The notes: generated by a model not told the origin, from the letters alone. A stretch of DNA of 64,000 nucleotides from Rhizomys pruinosus (GCA_009823505.1 VZQC01009558.1:543442-607441); one strand, 5' to 3'; counted from the first letter of the stretch, positions 35,131 to 46,289 are shown. Program-made: numbers and translations.

Positions 35131-36060
35131 AAACACGTTTTAACTTGCCCTTAAAACTTTGGTATGCTCTATTTAAATGTTTTTCTCTTTAATTTTGCTG
35201 ATGTATAACCGTTTTTTTTTTATAAGATACACAAAGGCAAGGTGGCTGTAAACCTTTCTTGCCAGCAGAATTCAGGAAAGAAATTGATAGTCTTTGGAAG
35301 GCAGACCCAGCAAAGCAAAGCTCATGACACGATGTGTTGAGTTCTGAGACACGATGCTGCTAGCAGTACCCTCGAGCTCACTGTCTGGATAGATGCCTAG
35401 TGTTGTTTAGTTGCCAGGGGAGCTAGTAATGAACAGGGGTGATTCTTCCCTAGCCTTTACCATTCCCAGAAAATAACTCCAGAATGTTCTGATGTGGTGA
35501 AGCATGATATCATTTTGGTGTAGACAGGCCACCCTCAAAGACCCATCACGCTACTTGGCTGTTGGTCTGAATGCAGGAGAAAAAAAAGCAACTCCACTGT
35601 GTATGCTCCTAGCCCACCTCCACAGCAGACAGAACTGTGGTCACCGCATATCTGAAGCACCTCAACCCTCACTCCTGCTCTAAGCAGTCACTACCCATCC
35701 ATCGGATTTGAGGCTGAGACAACATCTGTCTGCGGTCCTGGACCTGGAAGATTTGAACTCAAGCAACACGAGTTTTTCTACCGATATAGTTTGCAAAACT
35801 CTCCACCTTTCACTTCCCGATATGGGGGTGAACTCACAAGGTTTTTGTCCTAGTTTGGTTTCTGTTTGCAGTGAGAAAACACTGACCAAAACCAATTTGT
35901 TGGGAAGGGTTTATTATCCATCATCAAGGGAAACCAAGGCAGTGACTCAGGGCAGGAGCCTGGAGCACAGACTATGGAGGAACATGCTGACATACTTGCT
36001 TCTGCCTGTGTGCAGCCTGCTTTTGTCTTTTTATTTTAATTTTTAAAATTTTCTCTTTTC
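35131..36060. other. Unassigned intron sequence; dispersed repeat remnant near 35850-36000
   Basis: CTAGTTTGGTTTCTGTTTGC, GGGAAGGGTTTATTATCC and GGGCAGGAGCCTGGAGCACAG near 35851-35972 resemble the repeat at 42890-43290. The rest is unassigned. Confidence 0.45.
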
Positions 36061-36295
36061 GGGGCTGGAGAGAGCGGCCTAACAGTAAAGAGCACCAACT
36101 GCTCTTGCAGAGGACCCATGTTCAATCCTCAGCACCCACATGGCGGCTGAGAACCATCTTTAACTCCAGTTCCAGGAGAATCCAACACCCTCTTCTGACC
36201 TCCGCGGCATTGCACAACACGGGTGCACAAACCTATATGCAGACAGTACATTCATACACATACAAGAATAAATAAAAAAATTTTTTTTAATTAAG
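36061..36295 (+). repeat. B2 SINE with target-site duplication
   Basis: AAAATTTTCTCTTTTC before the element and AAAATTTTTCTCTTTTC after it (one T longer) flank a B2 beginning GGGGCTGGAGAGAGCGGCC. Confidence 0.9.
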
Positions 36296-36312
36296 AAAAT
36301 TTTTCTCTTTTC

Positions 36313-38289
36313 ACACAAAAAATAGGAAAAATACAAAATGACAATAACAAAACAAAGCCAAAAAAAAGTGTGTGGGGATTTCCATTTCTTTTCTGGTGAA
36401 ATAAAGAATCAGTTTACAAGGCTTGGTATGGAATTCTCTATTTTTTCCTCTTTTCCCTTTTTTTCTTTTCTTACTCTTTGGGGCTACCAGAAGGAAAAGT
36501 GTGTACTGGTCCAGGAAGCCTTAAGTTCTCAGCTGAGAAAGAGTCTGCTTAATTTGGTGTGTGTGGGGTCTCATCCCTAAACTGCCTAGCCAACTTCTAG
36601 CTCCTGTTTAGTTATGTTACCCTCTGAAAAGGGTCACACCAGTCACCAGAAGGGATTCAGGATGCCGACTGCGCTGACTTCTTCCATGCTGAAAATGGAG
36701 GTTGGGGTGGCAACTGGGGTTTGGGAATTCAGAGGGTATATCTAAAGGACCCCCAAAAGGGTAACTATGGAGGGAAAAAATTCCTTGACCAGTGCTTGTG
36801 AAAGAGAAGTAAAGGCAGGAGTGGTTAGGTACATGGTCTAGGCAGAGGACCAGGAGAAGAACAGGGTGAATTCAAGTGTCAAACTTAAAAGTCCATTAGA
36901 ATTTCTTGACAAGGGCTTTCAAAGCATCCATTTATCAGGTTTCTCCTTCTGTTCATTTAGCCATAATGTTTGGACTCAGGATCTGCTTCCCAGGCATTTT
37001 AATAGTCAAGATATGACTTTCCACTTAGATAGTTGCTAGAAAGAAAAAAGAAATATTATTATTGAGCATTAATTGACAACAATAGTGGACTTGTCCTTTG
37101 GCTGCAAGCAACCCTGCATTATCAATCAAGGTCAAGATCTAAGGTTTGTGCCTGTTTAAGACTATTTCATATAATTTTAAACCTAAAATCTGGAGGCACA
37201 ATTTTTCTGGCTTTAAAAGAAATATATTGATTATTTTTAGGTTAGGGCTATACTTTCCTTCTGGGTGTTCAAGTCCACACGATTAGCCCAGATTAACCAA
37301 ACTTTATTTTCTCAAGGTCAGTTGAAGTTCTGGTCTTCAGGGAGCACTCAGATTTTCAAGGGTTTGGGGAGAACCTGGCTCCTTCTGTCAGCTCCATCTA
37401 CCAAGGACAAGGACAGGTCTTGCTAGATCAGACTTCCCTTTGGAGCACAAAGCGACTTTCCTCTATGTTGACCTTCCTCTTTATAGACTGGACACTGGCT
37501 GGGGTTCTGTTAGTGGATCTCCAAGACCTCTCTGCACAGGAAACCTGGTGACTCATAATTGCAGAACAGTTTAAGAGATGCCTTCAGACAAAATCTCCTG
37601 GGACAAATTGACCTCAGAGGACAAGGAACAAAATTGTCCCTTAAATCCCTTGGCTGATTGGTATGGGCGTTAAGCATCCAAAAAGTAAAGTTATACCAAT
37701 TTGATACTTTTAATTACTGTATTGTATTAAATAAGGCTTGAAAAAATGCCTAAGAAGCCTTGCATAAACATTGACTGGAAGAGATTTAACACCATAGAAT
37801 AAGCAGGGAAAGCTGATAAGAGAGATTGAAACAATTTTAGGCATTTCTTAAATGTAAATGGTTTACTACAAAGAGAAGTAGTCTCTTTACTTTCCCAAAC
37901 CCCATATCCTGGTAACAGGAAATATACCTACTGACTGGTAAAATTTACCAAGTCCGTCCAAACTATCTCCTTCTGGGCTGCATGCCGCTGGTTCAGGGAA
38001 GCAAACCTAGCTTTTCTTGAGTCAAATTATCTTGAAATGGCCAGAGCAGATATCAAAAGTAACACTTGCATAATAGACAGAGACAAAGAATATCTTTCAG
38101 TAGTCAGAGGTAACCCATTACTTGTCTATGCCCCTTTAATCTGAATCTACAACTGGAAGTCCAGTACAACCCAGGAATGGACCAAGAACCAACCACAACC
38201 CTGTGTGGTCATAATCCGAAATGCATCATCACAAATTAAAAACCTTGAAGTGACTCAGATCCCACACACAAAGTACAACCAAAGGCCCT
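36313..38289. other. Unassigned 2 kb intron segment, possible old retroelement DNA
   Basis: It has no SINE and no open frame of note, and its base composition is like the adjoining L1 fragment. It may be a degraded retroelement, but no terminal repeats, poly-A or protein remnant could be seen. Confidence 0.35.
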
Positions 38290-39009
38290 GAATTCTATTT
38301 TATCTAGTATTAACATAGCGACTCCTCCTTATTTCTTAGTGCCGTTTACTTGTATTTTTTTTTTTTACCCTCCTTTCACCTTGGGATAATATCTATCATT
38401 AAAGGTCAGGTAAATTTCTTGGAGACAAGAAAAAAAAGATTGGTTTTGTTTCTTAATCTGTTCTACTAGTCTATGTCTCTTAATTGGAGAATTCATTCCA
38501 TTGATATTTAAAACTGTTGTTGAAGGAATTAAATCATTTCCAATCATTTTGATTTCTAGCACATTCTTACCCTAGGCTTTTATTTCCACAGTGGTTGTAT
38601 CATTTGTTTTCTGGTGTCGATTGGTTGTAGTCATCCTTGCCCTCTGCTCTTTGTATTACTTGAAGTATTCTCTGCAGGGATGGCTTATTGAAGAGGATTT
38701 CTTTCAACTTATTTATTTCATGGAACATTTTCCTTTCTCCTTCAATTATAATAGACATTTTTGCTGGATAAAGTACTCTGGGTTGGCATCTATAGTCTTT
38801 TAGAACCAGGAATATTTTAGACCAAGCTCTTCTGGCTTTCATCATCTGCATTGAAAAATCAGCTATAATTCTGATAGGTTTTTCTTCGTAGGTAACGTTT
38901 TTCTTTTGCAGAGCTCAGCATCCTTTCTTTGCTTTGAACATCTTGTGTTTTACTATGATATGCATGGGGAATTTCTTTTCGGGTTCTGTCTGCTTGGTGT
39001 TATATATGC

Positions 39010-39168
39010 TTTTTTTTTTTTCTTTGGTATTTTTGAGACAGGGTCTCCCTTTAGTCCCAGCTAGAGCTCACTCTGTAGACCAGGCTGGCCTTGAACTCAC
39101 AGAGATCTGCCTGCCTCTGCCTCCCGAGTGCTGGGATTAAAGGCGTGCACCACCACTCCTGGCTGTAT
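39010..39168 (-). repeat. B1 SINE, reverse, inside the L1
   Basis: TTTTTGAGACAGGGTCTCCC to GTGCACCACCACTCCTGGC, flanked by TATATGCTT on both sides. Confidence 0.93.
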
Positions 39169-39414
39169 ATGCTTCTAATACTTGAATAAGTATCTCTCAC
39201 TTTAATTTGGGAAAATTTTCCTTTAAAATTTTGTTGAAGACCTGAGCCATAGCATTATCCTGTGAGTTTTCTTCCTTTTCATAGTATTGGTCTTTTACAT
39301 AGTTTCCCACAGTTCCTGATTCTTCCATTCTTGTGATTTAAAAAAATTTTTTTACAGTCTTTGCTTGATTTATCTAATTCTTCCATATTGTCTTCCAATC
39401 TTGATATTCTATTT

Positions 39415-39582
39415 TTTGTTTTGTTTTGTTTTTTGGTCTTTTCGAGACAGGGTCTCCCTCTAGTCCCAGCTGTCCTGGAACTCACTCTGTAGACTAGGCT
39501 GGCCTTGAACTTACAAAGATCCGCCTGCCTCTGCCTCCCGAGTGCTAGGATTAAAGGCGTGCGCCACCATGCCAGGCAATAT
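39415..39582 (-). repeat. B1 SINE, reverse, inside the L1
   Basis: TTTTCGAGACAGGGTCTCCC to GTGCGCCACCATGCCAGGC, flanked by ATATTCT-type repeats of the target. Confidence 0.93.
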
Positions 39583-40331
39583 TCTGTTTTCTACTTTATG
39601 CTTTCCCATCCTTTCCAAGTTGTTTGTGGAATGTTCATTTCAACTTGAATTTTCTTCAATGTTTCTATATCTTTTGTAATTTCATTCCACAATTTATCAT
39701 TGTCCTCTTTCAGTTTATCCCTGCCTTATTTTAGGTCCCTGACTTCCTTGTTTATAAGGTCCTTAAATTCCCTCAAGTGCTTAATTTCCCTAATCATATT
39801 CATAATTGTTCTTTTGAGATCTGTATCCTGAGTTATATCCAAGAGGTTTTTACTAGAGGGTACTTGAATAGGGGTATTATTATTTGGTGGAGATCTTCCT
39901 TAATCTTTTGTACTATTTTTCTTTCATTGAGCTTTAGGCATTTGCGTAGCTTCTGCTGGGAGTAGTTCTAATGTGAAGCTTCGGTGTTTATTGAGCTGAC
40001 ATTGATTTTGGTTATATTCCTCAAGCGTTCTTCTTGACTTCTTAATTGATGTACAGGTGTGGACACTTCAGGCTCCAAAATCTCAACTCTGTCATAATAC
40101 TGTACAGACCAACACCCCTCACTTAACCAGCAAACAGTTCACCCAATGGACTAAGCCACACAATACCCAAGCCGACCCAAACCCCCCAGGCCTACAGAAC
40201 CCACACCATGAGGTGTGTTCTTCCTGTCTGACTAAACTCAACCTTGACCCCTTTTGTAGGTGATTAGAGGAGGAAGTAAATGGTAGAGGTTAAGAAAATA
40301 TAGAAATTGAGATTATTTCTTATTATTTATT

Positions 40332-40478
40332 TACTTTTTTTTTGAGACAAGGTCTTCCTGTAGCCCCAGCTGGCCTGGCACTTGCTATATAGACCAGGCT
40401 GGCCTTGAACTCACAGTCATCCACCTGCCTCTGCCTCCTGAATGCTGGGACTAAAGGCATGCGCCATCTACAATGGAG
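40332..40478 (-). repeat. B1 SINE, reverse
   Basis: TTTGAGACAAGGTCTTCCTG, CTATATAGACCAGGCTGGCC and GGACTAAAGGCATGCGCC. Confidence 0.9.
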
Positions 40479-41492
40479 AATACTTAGACAGATTCTCCTT
40501 TAGCTAGTCATGTGCCTGCTAAAAGTTCTATCAGGTGTGTCCAGCCTGTGACTGAGAAAAAATTATTTTTTTGCGGTAACTCAATCTCACAGTTCTCAAG
40601 AGTAAACTTTGTAGATGACAAAGCCATGCGCCCTGCCCATTACCCCTTAACAGGTCCCCAGATCGGCCACCCTGGGGCTATCTCTGGACTAGTCTCTGTG
40701 GTCAGGGTGGGATGGTTGAAGGAGATGATGCCAGCTGGCCAGGTCTGGGTGCCAAGTCCTACATGATGGTGACACTCTATGGGAATATGGTGTGTTCATG
40801 GGTGAGGCTGGGCCACCTGCTCTGTTACCAGGATCTGTTCAAAACACATAGGATGAGCTCAGGTGACATGTATTCTCACACCAAAGAGTCGGGTGTGGGG
40901 CCTTGTGGCCAGAACTTCGAATTTCCAGCAGCCTTCTCTGGGAGCATATTTCAGGCTTTGCTTCCTGTAGGAAGCCCCTCCTCACCATCATCTACTCCAG
41001 ACCAGATGCCCCAGAAGATAAGCCCCTCCTCACCATCATCTACTCCAGACTAGATGCCCCAGAAGATAATCTGTGTTCTCACAAATCTCCCTTCCACAGT
41101 GGAGCTCCTTCAAGGCAGGGACTATGTTTCTTCTCTGAATGCTGAGTACTGAGTCCAGGCTTGCCCTGAGTAGTGTTTGTTGAATGACTGAGAGGGAAGG
41201 CTTGCATGTGCATTACAGACTGCGCACCAGGCTGGACTTTACTGCTTGCCCTCAGAGAACACAGCTGTCCAGGGATGGCCATACTCAAGAATGGCAGAGG
41301 TTGTGTCCAGGCAGAATCCAGGCTGCTGGGTTCAGAGCCCCAGGCTGAGCATGCAGACTGAGTACACAGGGGCTTTGCCATCCCTGGAAGCTGGTACGGC
41401 CATTGCAAAGTGCTTCCAATAGTCTCTGGGCTTCCCTTTCACCTTGAGCCCCCAGGAGGACACCCGTCATGTCCGGCCCTGGAATCCTGGCT
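40479..41492. other. Intron sequence with a 48-bp direct duplication
   Basis: Two adjacent 48-bp units at 40973-41020 and 41021-41068 (AGCCCCTCCTCACCATCATC) differ at one base. The rest shows no exon or known repeat. Confidence 0.6.

Positions 41493-41565
<73 letters not shown>
41493..41565. repeat. (CT)n microsatellite
   Basis: An almost pure CT run with a single TT interruption. Confidence 0.95.
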
Positions 41566-41570
<5 letters not shown>

Positions 41571-42089
41571 AACAGCCTGTCTACCCTCATCTGTGTACTT
41601 CTCTTTGCCTGACTCCTAACATTTCACACCACTGTCACTGAAGGGTCAGCATGCTGTGAAACCCTGGTGAGTTGTAAGTGCTTCCCAGATCAGTTCCAAA
41701 CACTTCAGCCCGTATTAAGGTTTCCATGCTGTGCATGGAGTTTGCATGCAGCCACATGGACTCCTCAGCTGCTCACGCCTGTATGCAGACGTAACCCGCT
41801 TCCGCTGTGCTTCCCCTCCCTCTTCACAGCCTGTGGGTACCTTCTTATGCCTCTCTCCTCAGACACATGTTCCTTCTTTGAACTCTCCCATTTCTGGACA
41901 TGTTGTGCCCATGTCTCTTATGTCAGCTGCCCAGGCAGCACTTAACACTGCAGCTCAGTTGACACAGTGCTTACTGCTCCGTCCAGTACTTCACTTCCAT
42001 GTGACTGGAGTAAAATCCCCAGGAACCCACAAAGCACTGGTGCCGTGGGTACAGTGAATGCAGGCTACGTTAAATCTGGTGGCGGGGGA
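41566..42089. other. Unassigned intron sequence
   Basis: Nothing recognisable. Confidence 0.4.
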
Positions 42090-42299
42090 CTGGGGAGACA
42101 GCTGAGGAGACAGCTGGGGAGACAGCTGGGCAGACAGCTGGGGAGACAGCTGGGGGCAGACAGCTGGGGAGACAGCTGGGGAGACAGCTGGGCAGACAGC
42201 TGGGGAGACAGCTGGGCAGACAGCTGGGGAGACAGCTGGGCAGACAGCTGGGCAGACAGCTGGGGAGACAGCTGGGCAGACAGCTGGGGAGACAGCTCA
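42090..42299. repeat. Minisatellite, 12-bp unit GACAGCTGGGGA, about 17 copies
   Basis: Alternating GACAGCTGGGGA and GACAGCTGGGCA units. The last unit (CTGGGGAGACAGCTCAGAC) runs into a B4 SINE whose head normally reads like GGGGAGATGGCTCAG, so the array is an expansion of the SINE's tRNA-like A-box region. Confidence 0.93.
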
Positions 42300-42490
42300 G
42301 ACAGTAGCGTTGTTGGAATGATTGTGGCCTGAGCTTGTGACCCGCCAGCGCTGAAGGCAGAGGCTGGTGGATCTGGGCTCACAGGCAGCAAGCCTAGTGA
42401 GATCACGGGGCTTCAGGAGAAAGTGAGAACCCATCTCTACAAAGAGGAGGCTAGTGCCCGAGGAAGACACCTGAGCTTGACTCTGGCCTA
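42300..42490 (+). repeat. B4-class composite SINE
   Basis: CCCGCCAGCGCTGAAGGCAG, AGCAAGCCTAGTGAGATC, GAGGAAGACACCTGAGCTTG and CTGGCCTACACACACA follow the B4 order and end in a CA-rich tail. Confidence 0.75.
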
Positions 42491-42885
42491 CACACACACA
42501 CACCACACATGTGTACACCACACATGCACGCACACATGCACATGCACATCATATGCAAACACCACATGCACACACCACACATCACACATCCACACACCAC
42601 ACACATATACACCCACCACATGCACACCACACACACATACACCACACATACCACATACCACATACACAACATACACACATACACACCACACACATACCAC
42701 ACACACACAGACACACCACACATCACACATCCACACACCACACACATATACACACCACATGCACACCACACACACCACACATACCACATACCACATACAC
42801 ACCACACACATACCACACTCACACACCACACAGACACACACCATACACACATGCACACCACACCACACACAACACATACATGCTG
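42491..42885. repeat. CA-rich low-complexity tract
   Basis: A 395-base mixture of CACAC, ACCACACA and ACATAC units, an extended tail of the B4. Open frames on both strands (His/Thr-rich or Cys/Val-rich) are by-products. Confidence 0.95.
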
Positions 42886-42889
42886 TTCT

Positions 42890-43290
42890 AGTTTGCTTTT
42901 CCATTGCTGTGACAAAGCATTCTGACTGACACCAACTTGGGGAGGAAAGGGTTTATTCAACTCACATCTCTTGGTCACAGTTCATCACTCAGGGAGCCCA
43001 AGGTAGGAACTCAGGGCAGGAACCTGGAGGCAGGAGCTGAGGCACAGACCATGGAGAAATGCTGCTTACTGACTTGCTCCCCTGGCCCATGCCCAGCCTG
43101 CCTTATCTGTACATAATCATAACAACCTGCCCGGGGTGGCACCACCCATAGTGGGCTGGGCCCTCCCACATAACTCACAAATCAAGGCAATACTCCACAG
43201 GCATGGCCACAGGCCAGTCCAATGGAGCCAGTTCCCCAGTTGAGGCTCCCTCCACCAAGGTGTGTCAAGCTGACACTAAAGCTATCCAGG
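42890..43290 (+). repeat. Rodent dispersed repeat (TGTTCTAGTTTGC... type)
   Basis: TGTTCTAGTTTGCTTTTCC, GGGGAGGAAAGGGTTTATTC, GGCAGGAGCTGAGGCACAG, GGGCTGGGCCCTCCCAC and GGTGTGTCAAGCTGACAC. A second copy lies at 62122-62650. It is a familiar rodent interspersed element; family name not assigned. Confidence 0.75.
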
Positions 43291-43595
43291 ACACAAGCGC
43301 ACACACACTAGAGGCAGCCACATGGCACGGAAGGGTAAATAGGCAGCCAGGCTTTGGGACACTGATTCACACTAGCGTGGCTGTGGATACTGTTTACACC
43401 TTTTGACTTGTCTAGTAGCTGAGCCTCATTTCCATGTTGTTAAATGAAGGATGATCTTGCTGCGTGTACAGGGGTCACAGGTTAGGATGAACATCAGATG
43501 AGAAATGATCACACAGGCATTAGTGGGCCCTTACAGACACGTGATCCAGATTCTCTTGTAATTCAACTGTAACTTGTTTTCCTTCTCACTTTCAG
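43291..43595. other. Intron sequence just upstream of exon 2
   Basis: Repeat-free DNA leading into the polypyrimidine tract and acceptor of exon 2. Confidence 0.5.
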
Positions 43596-43840
43596 ACTTG
43601 CAATCCTATTTCTCGAAAGAGGGCCCAACAGGATAGGCGGCATCTATAAGAAGGCGGTCTACAGACACTTCACGGATGGGAGCTACTCCACGGAGATCCC
43701 CAAGCCCCCCTGGCTCGGGTTCCTGGGCCCCATCCTGAGGGCTGAAGTGGGGGACGTGATTGTCATCCACTTGAAGAACTTCGCGTCTAGACCTTTCTCT
43801 CTGCACCCCCATGGCGTCTTCTACAACAAGGATTCGGAAG
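43596..43840 (+). CDS. Hephl1: Hephl1 coding exon 2 (cupredoxin domain 1, first copper ligands)
   Basis: Second coding exon, 245 bases. It completes codon 57 and encodes residues 58-138 plus one base of the next codon (phase 1). It starts LAILFLERGPNRIGGIYKKA and contains KPPWLGFLGPILRAEVGDV, a hallmark of the ceruloplasmin/hephaestin first domain. Near its end is SLHPHGVFY, whose His127 and His129 form the first His-X-His pair that, in this family, contributes ligands to the trinuclear copper centre. The acceptor (TTTCAG) and donor (GTAATT at 43841) are intact. Family identity is strong; the split between HEPHL1 and hephaestin rests on residues such as KPPWLGFLGPI and the exon 1 N-terminus. 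No stop or frameshift is present, so the gene looks functional as far as it is visible. Confidence 0.94.
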
Positions 43841-43997
43841 GTAATTACCGGCTCTGTACTGGGTCTTCTTTGTGTCTCCTGGGTCAGATCACCGCTTACA
43901 CTGCAGGGGGTCCAGGAGCACAGGGTGCCACATGCTCACAAGACTCCCTCTTCTCTCTCCCCTTCCCCAGCTAGTATTTCCTTGTCTTTTTTCCCCC

Positions 43998-44258
43998 TTT
44001 CCTTCCTTCCTTCCTTCCTTCCTTCCTTCCTTCCTTCCTTCCTTCCTTCCTTCCTTCCTTCCTACCTTCCTTCCTTCTCTCCTTCCTTCCTTCCTCCCTC
44101 CTTCCCTCCCTTCTTCCTTCCTTCCGTCCTTCCTTCCTTCCTTCCTTCCTTCCTTCCTTCTCCCCTCCCTCCCTCCCCCTCCCTCCCTCCTTCCTCCCTT
44201 CTTTCCTTCCTTCCTTCCTTCCTCCCTCCCTTCTTTCTTCCTTCCTTCCTTCCTTCCT
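43998..44258. repeat. (CCTT)n pyrimidine microsatellite
   Basis: About 260 bases of CCTTCCTT with CCCT and TTCT variants, starting 157 bases after the exon 2 donor. The minus strand is all purine. Confidence 0.97.
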
Positions 44259-44259
44259 T

Positions 44260-44460
44260 TTTTTATTTTTGAGATGGGGTCTCATGTAGCCCAGGCTGAC
44301 CTTGAACTTGCTCTGCAGCTGAGGATGACATTGAATTTCTGACCTTGCCACTTCCACCTTCCAAGTGCGGGACTGCAGGGGTGCACCGCCACGCCCAGTT
44401 CACTGGTGCTGAGGATGGAGCCCAGGGGTCCATGCGTGCTAACTGAGCCGCACCCCGCCC
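44260..44460 (-). repeat. Old B1-like composite SINE, reverse
   Basis: TTTTGAGATGGGGTCTCATG, GCCCAGGCTGACCTTGAAC and GTGCACCGCCACGCCCAG, followed by a tRNA-like inverted head (GGTGCTGAGGATGGAGCCCA). Confidence 0.7.
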
Positions 44461-44924
44461 CTTCATATTGACACAGAGCTGGGTTTTGGGCCCCCCACTG
44501 CCCTGAAGCTGACCAGCTTGTCTTTATGCCCTTCTGTGGTATCTGGGAAACAGTGGCTGAAAGGCTGGCAGCTCCTGTCACCAGGCACAGCCCAGGGTGG
44601 AGGTGGCTATCTCAGTGTATGCCCTCTACAGCCTGGCTCAGCTGCTAGCCTTGGCTGTGAGGTGTTATCTCAGTACCTTGGCCACCATCTTTGGTGCTTC
44701 ATCCTGTCGTCTATTTCTCAATAATGTCACTTCTGGATTCCTCTGTAATTAAAAAGACCAAATGAGCAGTTTTAGACTTTTGACATAGAAGGACTTTTCA
44801 AATGTCATATATATATATATGGGTACGTGTGGGTGGGTGTCTGTGTCTGTGTGTTTGTATATATGTGTATATATATTGTGTGTATATATAGGTTGAAATA
44901 TATGTATTGAAAACTGTGTTAGTT
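44461..44924. other. Unassigned intron sequence with a TA/TG tract
   Basis: A mixed TATA/TGTG low-complexity tract lies at 44806-44905. The rest is unassigned. Confidence 0.5.
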
Positions 44925-44974
44925 TCCCATCATGATAAAAAAATTACCTAAGATAATCAAATCATAAACAGAAA

Positions 44975-45195
44975 AGGGGCTGGAGAGATGGCTCAGCAGC
45001 TAAGAGTAGTGACCACTCTAGAAGAGGGCGCAGGTCCCATTCCTAGCACCCCCTCGGAGCCTAACAATCATCCCTAACTCCAGTTCCGAGGGATCAGCAC
45101 CCTCTTTTGACCTTTGTGGGCAGTGCATAACATGGGTGCACTGATATACATGCAGGCAAAACACTCATACGCATAAAATAAAGATAAATTAACCC
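44975..45195 (+). repeat. B2 SINE
   Basis: GGGGCTGGAGAGATGGCTCAG head, ATGCAGGCAAAACACTCATA and an A-rich tail. Confidence 0.92.
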
Positions 45196-45204
45196 TCTTT
45201 AAAT

Positions 45205-45347
45205 TTTTTTTCAAGACAGAGTCCTCCTGTAGTCCCAGCTGTCCTGGAACTCCCTATGTAGACTAGGCTGGCCTTGAGCTTACAGAGATCCGCCTGCCTC
45301 TGCCTCCTGAGTGCTGGGATTAAAGGTATGCACTACCACACCTGGCT
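45205..45347 (-). repeat. B1 SINE, reverse
   Basis: CAAGACAGAGTCCTCCTGTAG to GTATGCACTACCACACCTGG. Confidence 0.9.
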
Positions 45348-45954
45348 TTAAATTAACCATTTTTAAAAGAGAAAATATTTCTTTTGGCTCACAGCTTGGG
45401 AGGTTCAGTCTGTGATCTGTTGGCACATGGCTAATGGCTCGTGGGGAGGCCACACGTCTCAGCATAGGGCATGTGGCTGAGGGAAGGCGGTGACCGCTGT
45501 TCCTAGGGCATGCTGTCACCAACCTGAAGACCCTCCCCTCTGCTCTCTCTTCCTCCCCCAGAAGGAAGCTTCTATCAGTTTCCTTCCGGAAGACAAATCT
45601 TAACATCAGGGAGCCATTTTAGGTACTCTGGGAGGACCCTCCACACGTTCTTGCTCAAGAGCAAGTGTGGCAGGTTGTGATGTGAAGGTGTCAGGCACAG
45701 TGCATTAGATCTGATGTTGACGCACCTCTCCATCGCGGAGGAGCTTGGGGCAGTCACAAACTGGCTGGGCGGCTCCCCGTGTCAGGTCTGCGCAGGAGCG
45801 AGGGGAGAACTCCGGTACCTTGGCATCAGGCCCAGACCTTCTCCTCGGAAGCCGGGACCTGGTGGCTCTTAGCTACTGATCATAGAAAGTCGTGCAGGGA
45901 AACTGGAAGTTTTGTAAATCTGAAGGGTATTTTTGATGCCTTTTTGTAAAAAAA

Positions 45955-46127
45955 GTTTTTTTCAAACATTTATTTATTTGTCCATAGTTGGGAAGGGGTG
46001 TGTTCATGTCACAGCATAGACCCCTGTAGGAGTCTGTTACCTCCTTCTACCATGTGGGTCCCAGGGATCAAATCCTGATCATCAGGCTTGACAGGGAGTG
46101 TCAAGCTGAGCCATTCCACGAGCCCTG
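45955..46127 (-). repeat. B3 SINE, reverse
   Basis: CTTCTACCATGTGGGTCCCA, GGGATCAAATCCTGATCATC and GCTGAGCCATTCCACGAGCC. Confidence 0.75.
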
Positions 46128-46289
46128 CACCCTTTCTTCACTGTGACTTTGTAAAAGAATGATTTATGCTGCAGGTAGACAGTAAAGATATCTGGTTTTA
46201 TTAAATGGAGAAAACCTCCAGTTTTTGTCTTTGTCATTCCATATTTCTAGAAAGCATATCTTAGAATTGACAGAGTCCTGAAAATCAGC

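Larger units (their letters stand above)
38290..40260 (-). mobile_element. Dead L1, 5' part (ORF1 remnant and start of ORF2), reverse
   Basis: On the minus strand, 38562-38365 gives the start of an L1 ORF2 endonuclease domain (NINGMNSPIKRHRL, then LQEIYL). Upstream of it, 38851-38600 gives the C-terminal ORF1 domain (KARRAWSKIFLVLKDYRCQP, then YPAKMSIIIEGE). Further upstream to about 40000 the ORF1 region is broken by two B1 insertions and many stops; 40000-40260 may be 5' UTR. Most of ORF2 is missing. Element strand is opposite to Hephl1. It is a relic with no intact frame. Confidence 0.8.
23888..43595 (+). other. Hephl1: Hephl1 intron 1 (19.7 kb, GT-AG, phase 2)
   Basis: The intron runs from donor GTGAGTGAGG to an acceptor with a pyrimidine-rich tract ending TTTCAG at 43595. 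Joining AA from exon 1 to A from exon 2 restores a lysine codon and an uninterrupted protein. It contains B1, B2, B3, B4 and ID SINEs, a dead L1 5' fragment (38.3-40.3 kb), a 12-bp minisatellite and CA- and CT-rich microsatellites. No other exon was recognised inside it. Confidence 0.88.
44925..45640 (+). repeat. Old dispersed repeat interrupted by B2 and B1
   Basis: GTGTTAGTTTCCCATCATG before the SINEs and TTCTTTTGGCTCACAGCTTG after them read as one mammalian dispersed repeat. The SINEs at 44975-45195 and 45205-45347 were inserted into it. Confidence 0.55.

Noticed and set aside
42423..42978. His/Thr-rich and Val/Cys-rich open frames
   Set aside because: Translations of a CA-rich SINE tail in several frames and both strands; no unique protein content.
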